From an uncultured Bacilli bacterium (GTDB lineage: Bacteria > Bacillota_I > Bacilli_A > RF39 > UBA660): a stretch of 6,735 bases of DNA. How positions within the stretch are numbered: the stretch's first letter is position 1; each line of letters begins with the position of its first letter. The stretch lies in assembly GCA_947627405.1 (NCBI GenBank), contig CANQVY010000066.1, forward strand, positions 1 to 6,735. Direction: 5' to 3'. Under the pieces are notes generated by a model that was not told the origin of the DNA, ran no database searches, and saw only the letters and a list, made by a program, of their open reading frames with translations. Position numbers and translations under genes: made by a program. Positions 1-5,203 of this stretch are shown here, in pieces.

Positions 1-1
1 G

Positions 2-310
2 ATTAAACTCAAAGCTGTCGCTCCTTCCATTCATATGATTCGTGTAGATGTAAACTCTACTTTTGAACCCATTATTGGAAGTGAATCACAAAGCAAGGAA
101 CTTATTGATTATTTAATGAAAGATTCAGATACAAATCCTACCAATATATGGAAAAGTGAAATATTTGGAAGAAGTTTAGATAATATTGTCCAGGAAGGAA
201 TTCAATCTAAAATCGCTTTAATGCCTGACAATATTCGATATAAGTTACAACAAACACTTGCTAAAGTCGTAAACAAAGGTTCAAGTAATATGATAGCTAT
301 AGTCTTATAG
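2..310 (+). CDS. spoIVA: Stage IV sporulation protein A (SpoIVA), C-terminal fragment
   Basis: This is the last 102 codons of SpoIVA, open at the left edge. The protein is about 490 residues in Bacillus, so roughly four fifths is missing. SpoIVA is a cytoskeletal ATPase that polymerises on the mother-cell face of the forespore outer membrane. It forms the basement layer of the spore coat and recruits coat proteins and cortex assembly. The visible part matches the highly conserved C-terminal domain: HMIRVDV, then FEPIIG, YLMKD, IWKSEIFGRSL, VQEGI, ALMPDNIRYKL and the terminal hydrophobic MIAIVL. The N-terminal NTPase domain with its Walker motifs lies outside the window. The ATG at 35 is internal, because the frame stays open and conserved back to base 2. 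The gene ends in its own terminator, so it is probably not co-transcribed with the lipid genes downstream. Its presence marks the organism as a spore former. The identification rests on recognised family sequence. Confidence 0.93.
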   Translation: MKLKAVAPSIHMIRVDVNSTFEPIIGSESQSKELIDYLMKDSDTNPTNIWKSEIFGRSLDNIVQEGIQSKIALMPDNIRYKLQQTLAKVVNKGSSNMIAIVL

Positions 311-322
311 TTATCTTTTTTT
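292..322 (+). terminator. Rho-independent terminator of spoIVA, overlapping its stop codon
   Basis: A 10-bp stem, GATAGCTATA (292-301) with TATAGTTATC (306-315), has one G-U wobble and a four-base loop. Seven T residues follow (316-322). The upstream arm encodes the last residues of SpoIVA and the TAG stop (308-310) lies in the downstream arm. The terminator should separate spoIVA from the lipid operon. Confidence 0.85.
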
Positions 323-323
323 A

Positions 324-353
324 TTGAAAGAGCTTTATAGAATATGATATAAT
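324..353 (+). promoter_or_regulatory. Sigma-A-type promoter of the plsC-acs-plsC operon
   Basis: A TTGAAA -35 element (324-329) is followed, after an 18-bp spacer, by a perfect TATAAT -10 element (348-353). A TG at 345-346 gives an extended -10. The expected transcription start is near base 360, only about 11 nt before the ATG at 371. The leader is therefore just long enough to carry the GGTGA ribosome-binding site (362-366). An 8-bp inverted repeat, ATATAATC (347-354) and GATTATAT (365-372), spans the -10 element, the start site and the first codon, and could be an operator. Confidence 0.72.
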
Positions 354-370
354 CTTAATATGGTGATTAT

Positions 371-946
371 ATGAAAGAGTCAACCTTTTATCGATGTATA
401 AGACCGTTATTAACCTTTTTATTTAAAGCAATTTATAAACCTGAAATCATTGATAAAGAAAATATTGAAACAACAGGAGGAGTGATTCTTGCTGGGAATC
501 ATACACATGCCTTTGATTGTTTAAGCTTAATTGCTTCAACGAAAAGGTCCATTCATTTTTTTACAAAAATTGAATTATTTAAAGGTCCTTTTGGCTTCAT
601 ATTTAAAGGTTTAGGATTAATCCCAGTAGACCGAAAAAAGAAAAATAAAGAGGCTTTAAATCATGGTTATGCCTATTTAAATCATGATATGGTTATAGGC
701 ATATTTCCTGAATCCACTTATCATAAAGAAAAAGGAACGTTATTACCATTTAAAATTGGAGCGGTAAAAATGGCCTATGAAACAAAAAAAAAGATTGTTC
801 CCTTTGCCATTATTGGTCCATATAAAAGAGGAAAAATTAAAATTGTTTATGGCAAGGGTTATTATGTAACAACAAATAACCTTGATTTTGAAAACGAAAA
901 ATTAAAAAACAAAATTGAAAAATTAATTCAAATATACGAGGTGTAA
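371..946 (+). CDS. PlsC-family 1-acylglycerol-3-phosphate-type acyltransferase (divergent block III)
   Basis: This 191-aa protein belongs to the PlsC/LPLAT family. These membrane-associated enzymes move an acyl chain from acyl-ACP or acyl-CoA onto lysophosphatidate or a related lyso-acceptor. The catalytic HX4D motif is NHTHAFD, with His44 and Asp49. Block II is GLIPVDR (about 82-88) and block IV is IVPFAIIG (142-149). Block III, normally FPEGTR, reads FPESTY (112-117): Phe, Pro, Glu and Thr are kept, but Gly and Arg are replaced. Since blocks II and III shape the acceptor phosphate-binding site in this family, the acceptor may be unusual or activity altered. The length is short but normal for small Firmicute PlsC proteins. 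The ATG at 371 has GGTGA four bases upstream, and the stop is 2 nt before the next ATG. The gene is a paralogue of the one at 2657-3244. The family call is secure; the exact substrate is not. Confidence 0.85.
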   Translation: MKESTFYRCIRPLLTFLFKAIYKPEIIDKENIETTGGVILAGNHTHAFDCLSLIASTKRSIHFFTKIELFKGPFGFIFKGLGLIPVDRKKKNKEALNHGYAYLNHDMVIGIFPESTYHKEKGTLLPFKIGAVKMAYETKKKIVPFAIIGPYKRGKIKIVYGKGYYVTTNNLDFENEKLKNKIEKLIQIYEV

Positions 947-948
947 TT

Positions 949-2670
949 ATGGGTCTATTTAAAAACAAAATCAATACTCCATGGGAAAAATTTTATACAA
1001 AAAAAGAATTAAATCTCAAGGTGCCAAACGGTTCAATATATGAGTTTATTGAGGAATCTTCAAAAACTGCTCTTAATTGTGTGGCTCTTCATTATTTTGG
1101 AAAAAACATTACATATAAAAATTTTTTGAAATCAATTGATCAATGTGCCAAAAGTTTTCGAAGCCAAGGAGTAAGAGAAGGTGATGTGGTTACTATCTGT
1201 ATGCCAAATACTCCTGAAACTCTCATAGCTTTCTATGCTTTGAATAAAATTGGAGCAATTGCCAATATGATTCATCCTTTATCCGCTGAAGAAGAAATAA
1301 AAGAATATTTAAATTCTACAAAAAGTGTTATGCTCGTTATGATTGATTTATGTTTTGATAAAATTAAAAAAATTATAGATCAAACCAATGTTTATAAGAC
1401 TGTTGTCGTCTCTGCAAAAGATTCTATGCCTATGCTTCTAGGAATTGGATATTTACTTTCTAAAGGTATTAATTTTAATAAACCAAGTATGAAAGGTGAA
1501 TTTATTCGTTGGAGTGAATTTATGCTTTTAGGATATAAATACCATGGAAAATATCAAATTAAAGGAGAAAAAAATGCTCCTGCTATTATTTTACATAGTG
1601 GTGGTACAACTGGTAGTCCTAAAGGAATCATACTATCCAACGGAAACTTTAATGCTTTGGCTTTACAAATTCAAACCATTTTTAAAAATCTCGGCCCTGG
1701 TGATAATATATTAGCAATTATGCCAAATTTTCATGGATTTGGTCTTGGAGTTTGTATGCATGCACCCTTATCTTTAAATGCAAAATTAATTCTGATTCCA
1801 AGCTTCGATGCTAAAAGATTTGATAAACTCATTTCACGTTATAAACCAAGTGTTTTAGTAGGTGTACCTACTCTATGGGAAGCTATGCTTGGAAACAACC
1901 ATTTTGATCACATCGATTTATCAAACTTAAAGTGGGTTGTTTCTGGTGGGGATCATCTATCAACTGCAGCTTGTTCAAAAATTGATCTTTTTCTAAAAGA
2001 ACATAATGCATCGATTCGAGTCACACAAGGATATGGGATGACCGAAAGTGTAGCAGCCACAGCCCTTGCATGGGGAGATGCCAACGTTGCAGGTAGTATT
2101 GGTATTCCCTTTCCAGGAGATTATTATAAAATCGTTACCCCTCATACACAAGAAGAAGTGCCTTATGAAACGGAAGGAGAGATTTGTGTAAGTGGACCTA
2201 CTGTTATGCTTGGATACTTAGATAATGAAAAGGAAACAAATGAGGTACTCCAAAAACATAAAGATGGCAGAATTTGGTTGCATACTGGTGATTTGGGATA
2301 TATGACAAAAGATGGAATTATATTTTATACGCAAAGATTAAAACGTATGATCATTTCATCAGGATATAACGTTTATCCTAGTCGAATTGAACAAATTATT
2401 GAAAATCATGAAGGAGTTTTAAAATGCACTGTTATAGGAATTCCTCATCCCTATAAAGTTCAAGTACCAAAAGCTTATATTGTTTTAAAAGATGGATATT
2501 CCTCATCCAAAGTGAAAAAAGAAGTCAAAGAATTGTGTGAAAAAAATTTAGCAAAATTCTCTGTACCTAAAGACTTTGAGTTTCGAAAATCGCTTCCAAA
2601 AACGTTAATTGGTAAAGTAAATTATAGACAATTAGAAAAAGAAGGTAGTATGAAACATGAGAAAAAATAA
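949..2670 (+). CDS. AMP-forming fatty acyl-CoA / acyl-ACP synthetase (FadD/Aas-type)
   Basis: This 573-aa adenylate-forming enzyme activates a carboxylic acid, most likely a medium- or long-chain fatty acid, to acyl-AMP and then to a thioester on CoA or ACP. The ANL-superfamily motifs occur in order: the P-loop HSGGTTGSPKG (216-226), the adenine-binding GYGMTES (361-367), HTGDLGY with the ribose-binding Asp448, the hinge region RLKRMIISSGYNVYPSRIE (463-481), and the C-terminal catalytic lysine in PKTLIGK (Lys556). Both domains are therefore complete. The start is supported by GAGGTG at 938-943, five bases before the ATG and overlapping the end of the preceding gene. The last 14 bp overlap the next acyltransferase. 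Lying between two PlsC-type genes, it probably supplies acyl thioesters to them, as the synthetase half of E. coli Aas does for its acyltransferase half. CoA versus ACP, and chain length, cannot be decided from sequence. No signal peptide or clear membrane span is seen. Confidence 0.88.
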   Translation: MGLFKNKINTPWEKFYTKKELNLKVPNGSIYEFIEESSKTALNCVALHYFGKNITYKNFLKSIDQCAKSFRSQGVREGDVVTICMPNTPETLIAFYALNKIGAIANMIHPLSAEEEIKEYLNSTKSVMLVMIDLCFDKIKKIIDQTNVYKTVVVSAKDSMPMLLGIGYLLSKGINFNKPSMKGEFIRWSEFMLLGYKYHGKYQIKGEKNAPAIILHSGGTTGSPKGIILSNGNFNALALQIQTIFKNLGPGDNILAIMPNFHGFGLGVCMHAPLSLNAKLILIPSFDAKRFDKLISRYKPSVLVGVPTLWEAMLGNNHFDHIDLSNLKWVVSGGDHLSTAACSKIDLFLKEHNASIRVTQGYGMTESVAATALAWGDANVAGSIGIPFPGDYYKIVTPHTQEEVPYETEGEICVSGPTVMLGYLDNEKETNEVLQKHKDGRIWLHTGDLGYMTKDGIIFYTQRLKRMIISSGYNVYPSRIEQIIENHEGVLKCTVIGIPHPYKVQVPKAYIVLKDGYSSSKVKKEVKELCEKNLAKFSVPKDFEFRKSLPKTLIGKVNYRQLEKEGSMKHEKK

Positions 2671-3244
2671 AGCTTGGCTCTATCCTATTGCAAGACCTTT
2701 TGTAACCCTTTGGTTTCGATTTTGTTATCGCCCAAAAGCATACAATAAGGAAGCCATTCCTAAAAAAGGACGTGTAATTTTTTGTGGAAATCATAGACAT
2801 GCCTTTGATCAATTTCCGGTATGTCTTTCAACCAAAAGAACAATTTATTGGATGGCAAAAAAAGAATATTTTGAAAGTAAATTTGGTTGGTTTTTTCGAT
2901 CAGTTGGATGTATTTCTGTAAATAGGGAGATCCATGATCAAACAGCTAAAAATGAAGCATTAGAAATATTAAGTCAAGATTTAGCTTTAGGCATATTCCC
3001 AGAGGGAACCAGAAACAAAACCAGTAAAGATTTAATGGATTTTAAATTTGGTGCTGTATCTCTTGCAAAGAAAACAAATTCTCCTATTATTCCTTTTGCA
3101 ATTACTGGAGAATATAAATTATTTACTAAAAATTTAAAAGTTGTATTTGGAAAACCATTTTATGTAGGAAACATGGATTTAGAAACAGCCAATCAAAAAC
3201 TTAGAACTACAATCTTAAAATTGTATCAAGAAAATAAAAATTAA
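2657..3244 (+). CDS. PlsC-family 1-acylglycerol-3-phosphate-type acyltransferase (canonical motifs)
   Basis: This 195-aa second PlsC/LPLAT acyltransferase has textbook motifs. NHRHAFD gives the HX4D pair (His46, Asp51), block II is CISVNR (about 85-90), block III is the full FPEGTR (114-119), and block IV is IIPFAITG (144-151). It should transfer acyl groups to lysophosphatidate or another lysophospholipid at the cytoplasmic membrane face. The ATG at 2657 lies inside the end of the synthetase gene, a 14-bp overlap, with a modest ribosome-binding site (GAAGG at 2641-2645). No earlier in-frame start exists and the next Met is past the catalytic motif, so the start is firm and translational coupling is likely. 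It shares the overall layout and many motif-flanking residues with the protein at 371-946, consistent with an old duplication. I do not see a clear terminator after it, so some transcription may run on into the next gene. Confidence 0.9.
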   Translation: MRKNKAWLYPIARPFVTLWFRFCYRPKAYNKEAIPKKGRVIFCGNHRHAFDQFPVCLSTKRTIYWMAKKEYFESKFGWFFRSVGCISVNREIHDQTAKNEALEILSQDLALGIFPEGTRNKTSKDLMDFKFGAVSLAKKTNSPIIPFAITGEYKLFTKNLKVVFGKPFYVGNMDLETANQKLRTTILKLYQENKN

Positions 3245-3257
3245 TTCATAAAAAATA

Positions 3258-3286
3258 TTGTCATTTTCTAATAATGAGTATATAAT
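3258..3286 (+). promoter_or_regulatory. Sigma-A-type promoter of the 246-aa orphan gene
   Basis: A TTGTCA -35 element (3258-3263, one mismatch to TTGACA) lies exactly 17 bp before a perfect TATAAT (3281-3286). The predicted start is near 3293, giving a leader of about 69 nt before the ATG at 3362. The promoter begins 13 bp after the stop of the upstream acyltransferase gene. Confidence 0.7.
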
Positions 3287-3298
3287 AAATGCATTTAT
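3285..3298. promoter_or_regulatory. Candidate operator: 14-bp perfect palindrome at the transcription start
   Basis: ATAAATGCATTTAT is a perfect 14-bp palindrome. It overlaps the last two bases of the -10 element and covers the predicted start site at about 3293. A dimeric repressor bound here would block the promoter. No known operator family is matched. AT-rich DNA makes chance palindromes more likely, so this is a candidate only. Confidence 0.35.
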
Positions 3299-3361
3299 AA
3301 GATTTTTATGTAAAAATTAATTCTTAGAAATATTATTCAAAAATAAATTGGAGGAACATTT

Positions 3362-4102
3362 ATGACGTTAGATGAAAAAATACCAATTGAGGTATGGAAG
3401 GAAATCGCCAAAAGTGTACAATTATTGGATTTCAAACATTATTATGATCATAAAACTTATTTTGAGAATCTTATAAAGCTTAGAAAATATTTATCCAAAC
3501 TTGACATCTGCATAGATACAGCAGATACAGTAGTGAATCCCTCTTCTTTGTTGCAAGCAATATATGCTATAAAGGTTTCTCTTCCAAACAAAAAAGCTAC
3601 TTTTTATGAAAGTATTTATGCATTAGATGAACTTGGAATTCAAACGATTTCTTTTGTACCTGAGCATTTTCCTCAAAACATGAATCACAAAATTATTTTA
3701 CAAAAAGAAAGAGATTTTCCTCAAAAAATCGAGAAATGTTATACAGATGGAAATTTTACTCTACGAAACCATTTTTCTAGCGGCTATATACAAGAATATA
3801 GTATGTTAGATATTCGGGATGCAAACTATATATTACAAACAAGTAAAGTTTTATCTTCCGAAAATATAAAAGGACATGCAATTATACAAAAATTTAGTAC
3901 TTCTAATATTTTGCCATCTAAAAAAGAAATTTTAAGTGAAACATTTCCTGATGTAATTGCTATAAATGATGGCCCTTTAAAATGGGGAGATGAGCCCAGA
4001 AAAAAAGAAACCTTTGAAACTTTTAATAAAGAGGATAGTGAATTTATTAAAAGGTTAGTACTAAAACAAGGCTCTTATAATCAAAACTATTACCAAGATT
4101 AA
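3362..4102 (+). CDS. Protein of unknown function, 246 aa
   Basis: I do not recognise this protein. It looks like a soluble cytoplasmic protein, with no signal peptide and no hydrophobic stretch long enough for a membrane span. The first 50 residues look helical and charged. A central part (about 51-125) mixes aliphatic and polar segments. The C-terminal third ends in a basic and acidic stretch followed by a Tyr/Asn/Gln-rich tail. Notable short stretches are Trp12 in an acidic-basic helix, the two cysteines Cys50 and Cys126, and INDGPLKWGDEP near residues 201-212, which looks like a conserved loop. No nucleotide-binding, DNA-binding or metal-binding motif is evident. The start is strong: GGAGGA (3350-3355) lies six bases before the ATG. 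It has its own promoter with palindromes and a shared terminator, so it is probably a single-gene transcript, although read-through from the lipid operon is possible. A role in sporulation or lipid metabolism would be only a guess from position. Confidence 0.8.
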   Translation: MTLDEKIPIEVWKEIAKSVQLLDFKHYYDHKTYFENLIKLRKYLSKLDICIDTADTVVNPSSLLQAIYAIKVSLPNKKATFYESIYALDELGIQTISFVPEHFPQNMNHKIILQKERDFPQKIEKCYTDGNFTLRNHFSSGYIQEYSMLDIRDANYILQTSKVLSSENIKGHAIIQKFSTSNILPSKKEILSETFPDVIAINDGPLKWGDEPRKKETFETFNKEDSEFIKRLVLKQGSYNQNYYQD

Positions 4103-4139
4103 AAGTATTATCATTTGATAATACTTTTAATTTTATTTT
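4099..4139. terminator. Shared bidirectional terminator between convergent genes
   Basis: A perfect 14-bp stem, TTAAAAGTATTATC (4099-4112) with GATAATACTTTTAA (4117-4130), has a four-base loop. TTTTATTTT follows on the plus strand. On the minus strand the stem ends in CTTTTAATCTT, a weaker U-tract. The TAA of the 246-aa gene (4100-4102) and the TGA of the minus-strand gene (4113-4111) both lie inside the stem, so one element closes both genes with no spare sequence. Confidence 0.88.
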
Positions 4140-4545
4140 CTTCATCTAAATAAATGTCACAATATTCTATATATTTATATAAATTATCAATATCTTTTAT
4201 ATTTTTATAATATTCATTTTTATATAATAAGTCTTTATCTTTAAAAATAAAATAGTCTTCTGTTTTCAAATAAATATCTACATTTGATCTTATAATAATT
4301 TTTAAATCTAACGTTTCCATATCTAAGTCTTCTATACAAATTATTCTTAAAATAAGACCAAGTTTTTTATTGGAATAAACATAAATTTTATAAAATCCTT
4401 GCAAATGTATATCGTAAAAGACTTTCAAACGTATAATCGTTTTTTTTATATAATTGACAAGTTTTTCTTTATTGGAAAAAGAAAAATTAATTTGTTCTTT
4501 TGCAATAAAAACATAGCAATCCTCATCTATATATTTTATTTTCAA
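4111..4545 (-). CDS. Small protein of unknown function, 144 aa, TTG start
   Basis: I do not recognise a functional family. The protein is very rich in Ile, Lys, Tyr and Asp and almost lacks Gly, Ala and Pro, matching the extreme AT-richness of the gene compared with its neighbours. The N-terminus suggests alternating beta strands and one basic helix (about 26-42). The segment LQGFYKIYVYSNKKLG (about 48-63) followed by an ILRIICIED strand looks like a beta-hairpin core. No membrane span, signal peptide or catalytic motif is visible. The start is TTG (4545-4543), supported by AGGTG five bases upstream. No in-frame ATG lies just upstream, and the first internal Met is past the middle of the protein. 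It follows the ysxC terminator by only about 45 bp, so expression may depend on read-through or a weak local promoter. A coding call is supported by the good ribosome-binding site, the 144-codon open frame and a stop inside a real terminator. Confidence 0.68.
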   Translation of the reverse strand: MKIKYIDEDCYVFIAKEQINFSFSNKEKLVNYIKKTIIRLKVFYDIHLQGFYKIYVYSNKKLGLILRIICIEDLDMETLDLKIIIRSNVDIYLKTEDYFIFKDKDLLYKNEYYKNIKDIDNLYKYIEYCDIYLDEENKIKSIIK

Positions 4546-4550
4546 GATAT

Positions 4551-4555
4551 CACCT
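4551..4555 (-). promoter_or_regulatory. Ribosome-binding site that fixes the TTG start
   Basis: On the minus strand AGGTG lies five bases before the TTG at 4545. This is close to optimal spacing, and no ATG or GTG competes nearby, so the non-ATG start is the best choice. Confidence 0.6.
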
Positions 4556-4589
4556 AAAATATAATATGTAAATGAACAAAAAAGGCAAT

Positions 4590-4624
4590 AAAAAAGACTT
4601 ATAATGTTTCCATTGTTAAGTCTT
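4590..4624 (-). terminator. Rho-independent terminator of the ackA-nrnA-ysxC operon
   Basis: Read on the minus strand, AAGACTTA (4624-4617) pairs with TAAGTCTT (4601-4594). A 4-bp inner helix (AATG with CATT) lies beyond a small internal loop, with a four-base apical loop. The stem runs into six T residues, and a second T-run follows about five bases later. The ysxC stop codon (4601-4599) lies in the downstream arm. Confidence 0.75.
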
Positions 4625-5192
4625 CTAATCTTTTCATTACTTGATCACGTCCTAATTTTGTATGAGAAGAAAATAAAATCAATTCATCTCCTATTACCAA
4701 ATCAATTGCTGCTTGAATTTGTTTTAATGACTTATCTCTTTTGCTTGGTGAGACTTTATCATATTTTGTAGCAATAATCGTCACAGGCACATTATAATAT
4801 TTTAGAAAATTATACATTAGAATATCATCTTCTGTTGGCTTATGTCTAAAATCAATTAACATAAATACTCTCTTTAAATTTTCTCTTGTTTTAAGATAAT
4901 CCTCAATCATTTTCCCAAATTTTGCTTGTGTCTTTTTATCGACTGAAGCATAACCATACCCTGGAACATCCACTAAATAAAAACTACGATTGACTTCATA
5001 AAAATTTAAAGTTTGTGTTTTTCCTGGTCGAGCAGATATTCTGGCCAAATTTTTTCGATTGACTATTGTATTTATAAAACTACTTTTCCCGACATTGCTT
5101 CTACCTACTAATAAAAACTCTGGTTTTGAATCATCGGGATATTGACTAATTCGAACAGCGCTTATCTTTAAATCAACACTCATTATTTTCAT
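4599..5192 (-). CDS. ysxC: Ribosome biogenesis GTP-binding protein YsxC/EngB
   Basis: This 197-aa TrmE-Era-EngA-EngB-type GTPase acts in late assembly of the 50S ribosomal subunit and is essential in Bacillus subtilis. The GTP-binding motifs occur in order: G1 GRSNVGKS (30-37), G2 at Thr59 in PGKTQTLNFY, G3 DVPG (75-78), G4 TKYD (142-145) and G5 FSSHTKLG (about 174-181). The length is normal for the family. The chosen start gives MKIMSVDLKISAV, which aligns without a gap to the usual 13-residue N-terminus of YsxC. It also has AGAGGTG ending four bases upstream. The alternative Met4 would put that site too far away. The gene starts 9 nt after the nrnA stop, and its ribosome-binding site touches that stop codon, so translational coupling is likely. 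It is the last gene of the operon. In B. subtilis the neighbour is lonA, so this arrangement differs. Confidence 0.95.
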   Translation of the reverse strand: MKIMSVDLKISAVRISQYPDDSKPEFLLVGRSNVGKSSFINTIVNRKNLARISARPGKTQTLNFYEVNRSFYLVDVPGYGYASVDKKTQAKFGKMIEDYLKTRENLKRVFMLIDFRHKPTEDDILMYNFLKYYNVPVTIIATKYDKVSPSKRDKSLKQIQAAIDLVIGDELILFSSHTKLGRDQVMKRLEDLTMETL

Positions 5193-5196
5193 AAAA

Positions 5197-5203
5197 CACC
5201 TCT
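5197..5203 (-). promoter_or_regulatory. ysxC ribosome-binding site overlapping the nrnA stop codon
   Basis: On the minus strand AGAGGTG shares two bases with the TAG stop of nrnA (5204-5202) and lies four bases before the ysxC ATG. It favours Met1 over Met4 and suggests that ribosomes finishing nrnA help initiate ysxC. Confidence 0.65.

Noticed and set aside
2567..2812. Minus-strand open frame of 81 codons
   Set aside because: It lies antisense to the synthetase and second acyltransferase, both with intact conserved motifs. It is a shadow frame.
3260..3289. Possible sigma-E-like promoter (GTCATTTT followed by an A/T-rich -10)
   Set aside because: The -35 half resembles the sigma-E consensus, but the matching -10 position agrees at only about half its bases. 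The sigma-A match in the same place is much better.
3235..3323. 13-bp direct repeat TAAAAATTAATTC at 3235-3247 and 3311-3323
   Set aside because: It is low-complexity AT-rich sequence in an AT-rich spacer, with only two copies and no flanking signature of an attachment site or mobile element. Chance is the simplest explanation.
4561..4588. Possible minus-strand promoter for the 144-aa gene (TTGCCT, 16-bp spacer, TATTAT)
   Set aside because: The -35 matches only four of six bases, and the predicted start falls inside the ribosome-binding site, so the transcript would lack a working leader.
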